Origin: Petrolisthes cinctipes | Taxonomy: Eukaryota > Arthropoda > Malacostraca > Decapoda > Porcellanidae | Reading direction: 5' to 3' | Length of the DNA: 64,000 nt | Assembly: GCA_033782935.1 (NCBI GenBank) | Contig: JAWQEG010001547.1 | Span: 449,001 to 513,000 of the forward strand | Part shown: one piece after another, positions 63,817 through 64,000 of the stretch | How positions within the stretch are numbered: the stretch's first letter is position 1 | Layout of the letters: every line of letters starts with the position of its first letter | Notes under the pieces: generated by a model | The model's database searches: none | The model's input: only the letters and a program-made list of their open reading frames with translations | What the model was told of the DNA's origin: nothing | Position numbers and translations under genes: made by a program

Positions 63817-64000
63817 AGTTATTTACACGTGAACTGCCTGCCGTGCCTTGCTACACGTGACGTGCCACACAGTGAGTGCAGTACAGTGTGTGAGGACTGA
63901 TCGGTGGATGGCGGCCCGGAATATTTAGTTATTTACACGTAAACTGCCTGCTGTGCCTGGCTACACGTGACGTGCCACATAGTGAGTGCAGTACAGTGTG

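Larger units (their letters stand above)
1..64000 (+). repeat. Satellite array of 110-bp units with 47- and 138-bp variants, filling the window
   Basis: Every line of the window is a copy of one unit, recognisable by TTTAGTTATTTAC followed by GAACTGCCTGCCGTGCCTGG. Unit starts (the A of AGTTATTTAC) fall at 1, 111, 221, 331 and so on, fixing the period at 110 bp. All units are head-to-tail on the + strand; I found no inverted segment and no foreign insert. The consensus has 60 G/C in 110 positions and six CpG. No gap longer than 300 bases lacks the repeat, and both window edges cut the array. The 110-bp unit is not a multiple of three and carries stops in several frames, so it is non-coding. 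The family is not one I recognise. Subrepeats of an rDNA spacer are an alternative, but 64 kb without any rRNA gene argues against that. Confidence 0.99.
49151..64000 (+). repeat. Higher-order block B, copy 2 (continues past the window)
   Basis: It repeats 15007-26897 at offset 34144, then 34145 after an added base near 53166 (GGCCATGGAATAT), 34035 after loss of one unit near 55220, 37213 after the 3178-bp duplication, and 37103 after loss of one unit near 60420 (fusion reading CTGATCGGTGGAAGGCGG). Across the first 6 kb I noticed only about seven single-base differences, for example CTTGGG near 49458, CAGAGTGTG near 52383 and CATGTGAACTG near 53296. Confidence 0.92.

Noticed and set aside
1..64000. 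CRISPR array
   Set aside because: There are regular repeats but no unique spacers; the whole 110-bp unit is conserved, which is satellite structure.
1..64000. Large repeat-protein gene with tandem domains
   Set aside because: The unit lengths 110, 47 and 138 are not consistently multiples of three (only 138 is), and stops occur in several frames of each unit.
1..64000. CENP-B box or telomere-type repeat
   Set aside because: I saw no TTCG....A..CGGG-like element and no short G-rich telomeric repeat; the rare TTTCGTGTGTG variant near 19631 does not fit the CENP-B pattern.
1..64000. Inverted blocks or a strand switch
   Set aside because: I looked for the reverse complement of the AT box and of GAACTGCCTGCC on the + strand and found none; all units are in one direction.

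Overview
The whole 64,000-base window is one uninterrupted tandem-repeat (satellite) array. I see no protein-coding gene, rRNA, tRNA, transposon or unique sequence on either strand, and every repeat unit reads in the same direction on the + strand. The array was already running at base 1 and is still running at base 64000. This is eukaryotic heterochromatin-type DNA, of the kind found at a centromere, pericentromere, subtelomere or sex/B chromosome. I do not recognise the satellite and cannot name the organism.

The basic unit is 110 bp (about 54.5% G+C in the consensus I read). In order it holds an AT-rich box (AATATTTAGTTATTTA spanning the unit junction), a first CACGTG palindrome (unit positions 10-15), a GC-rich CCTGCCGTGCCTGG stretch, a second CACGTG (38-43), an imperfect hairpin (50-76), and GGACCGGTCAGTGGATGGCG. 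Two length variants recur with fixed junctions. One is a 47-bp unit that lacks unit positions 35-97 (63 bp). The other is a 138-bp unit with a 28-bp internal duplication between two copies of TACACGTGA. The first 4171 bases contain 42 units (31 of 110 bp, 8 of 47, 2 of 138, 1 of 109), so the window holds roughly 640 units by extrapolation.

Single-base variants and the order of length variants act as a barcode, showing that the array is built from large, recently copied blocks. Block A spans 1-4171 and recurs from 4172 on, with a nested 1976-bp tandem duplication (5245-7220 / 7221-9196) and a 358-bp trimer triplication (9491-10564). A mosaic piece lies at 10565-12002, and a third partial A copy at 12003-15006. 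Block B spans 15007-26897 and recurs at 49151-64000, about 34-37 kb downstream, with only scattered differences plus a nested 3178-bp duplication (53491-56668 / 56669-59846). Inside and beyond the first B copy lie 3.4-3.6 kb repeats (21429-24801, then from 24802) and a 6241-bp block (23451-29691) copied in tandem as 5911 bp (29692-35602). A short linker (35603-36929) leads to block H (about 36930-43458), repeated in tandem at about 43459-49150. H is rich in 47-bp units, with runs of 9, 6, 10 and 4.

Nothing here works as an operon or pathway. What can be read is how the array evolves: short-range slippage makes the 47- and 138-bp units, mid-range unequal exchange makes dimers to tetramers, and long-range exchange or replication-based copying makes 2-15 kb blocks. 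Two sequence-level signals could be functional: the second CACGTG is much better kept than the first, and each full-length unit carries dyad symmetry. Much of the variation falls at CpG sites as TG/CA, which would fit germline CpG methylation.
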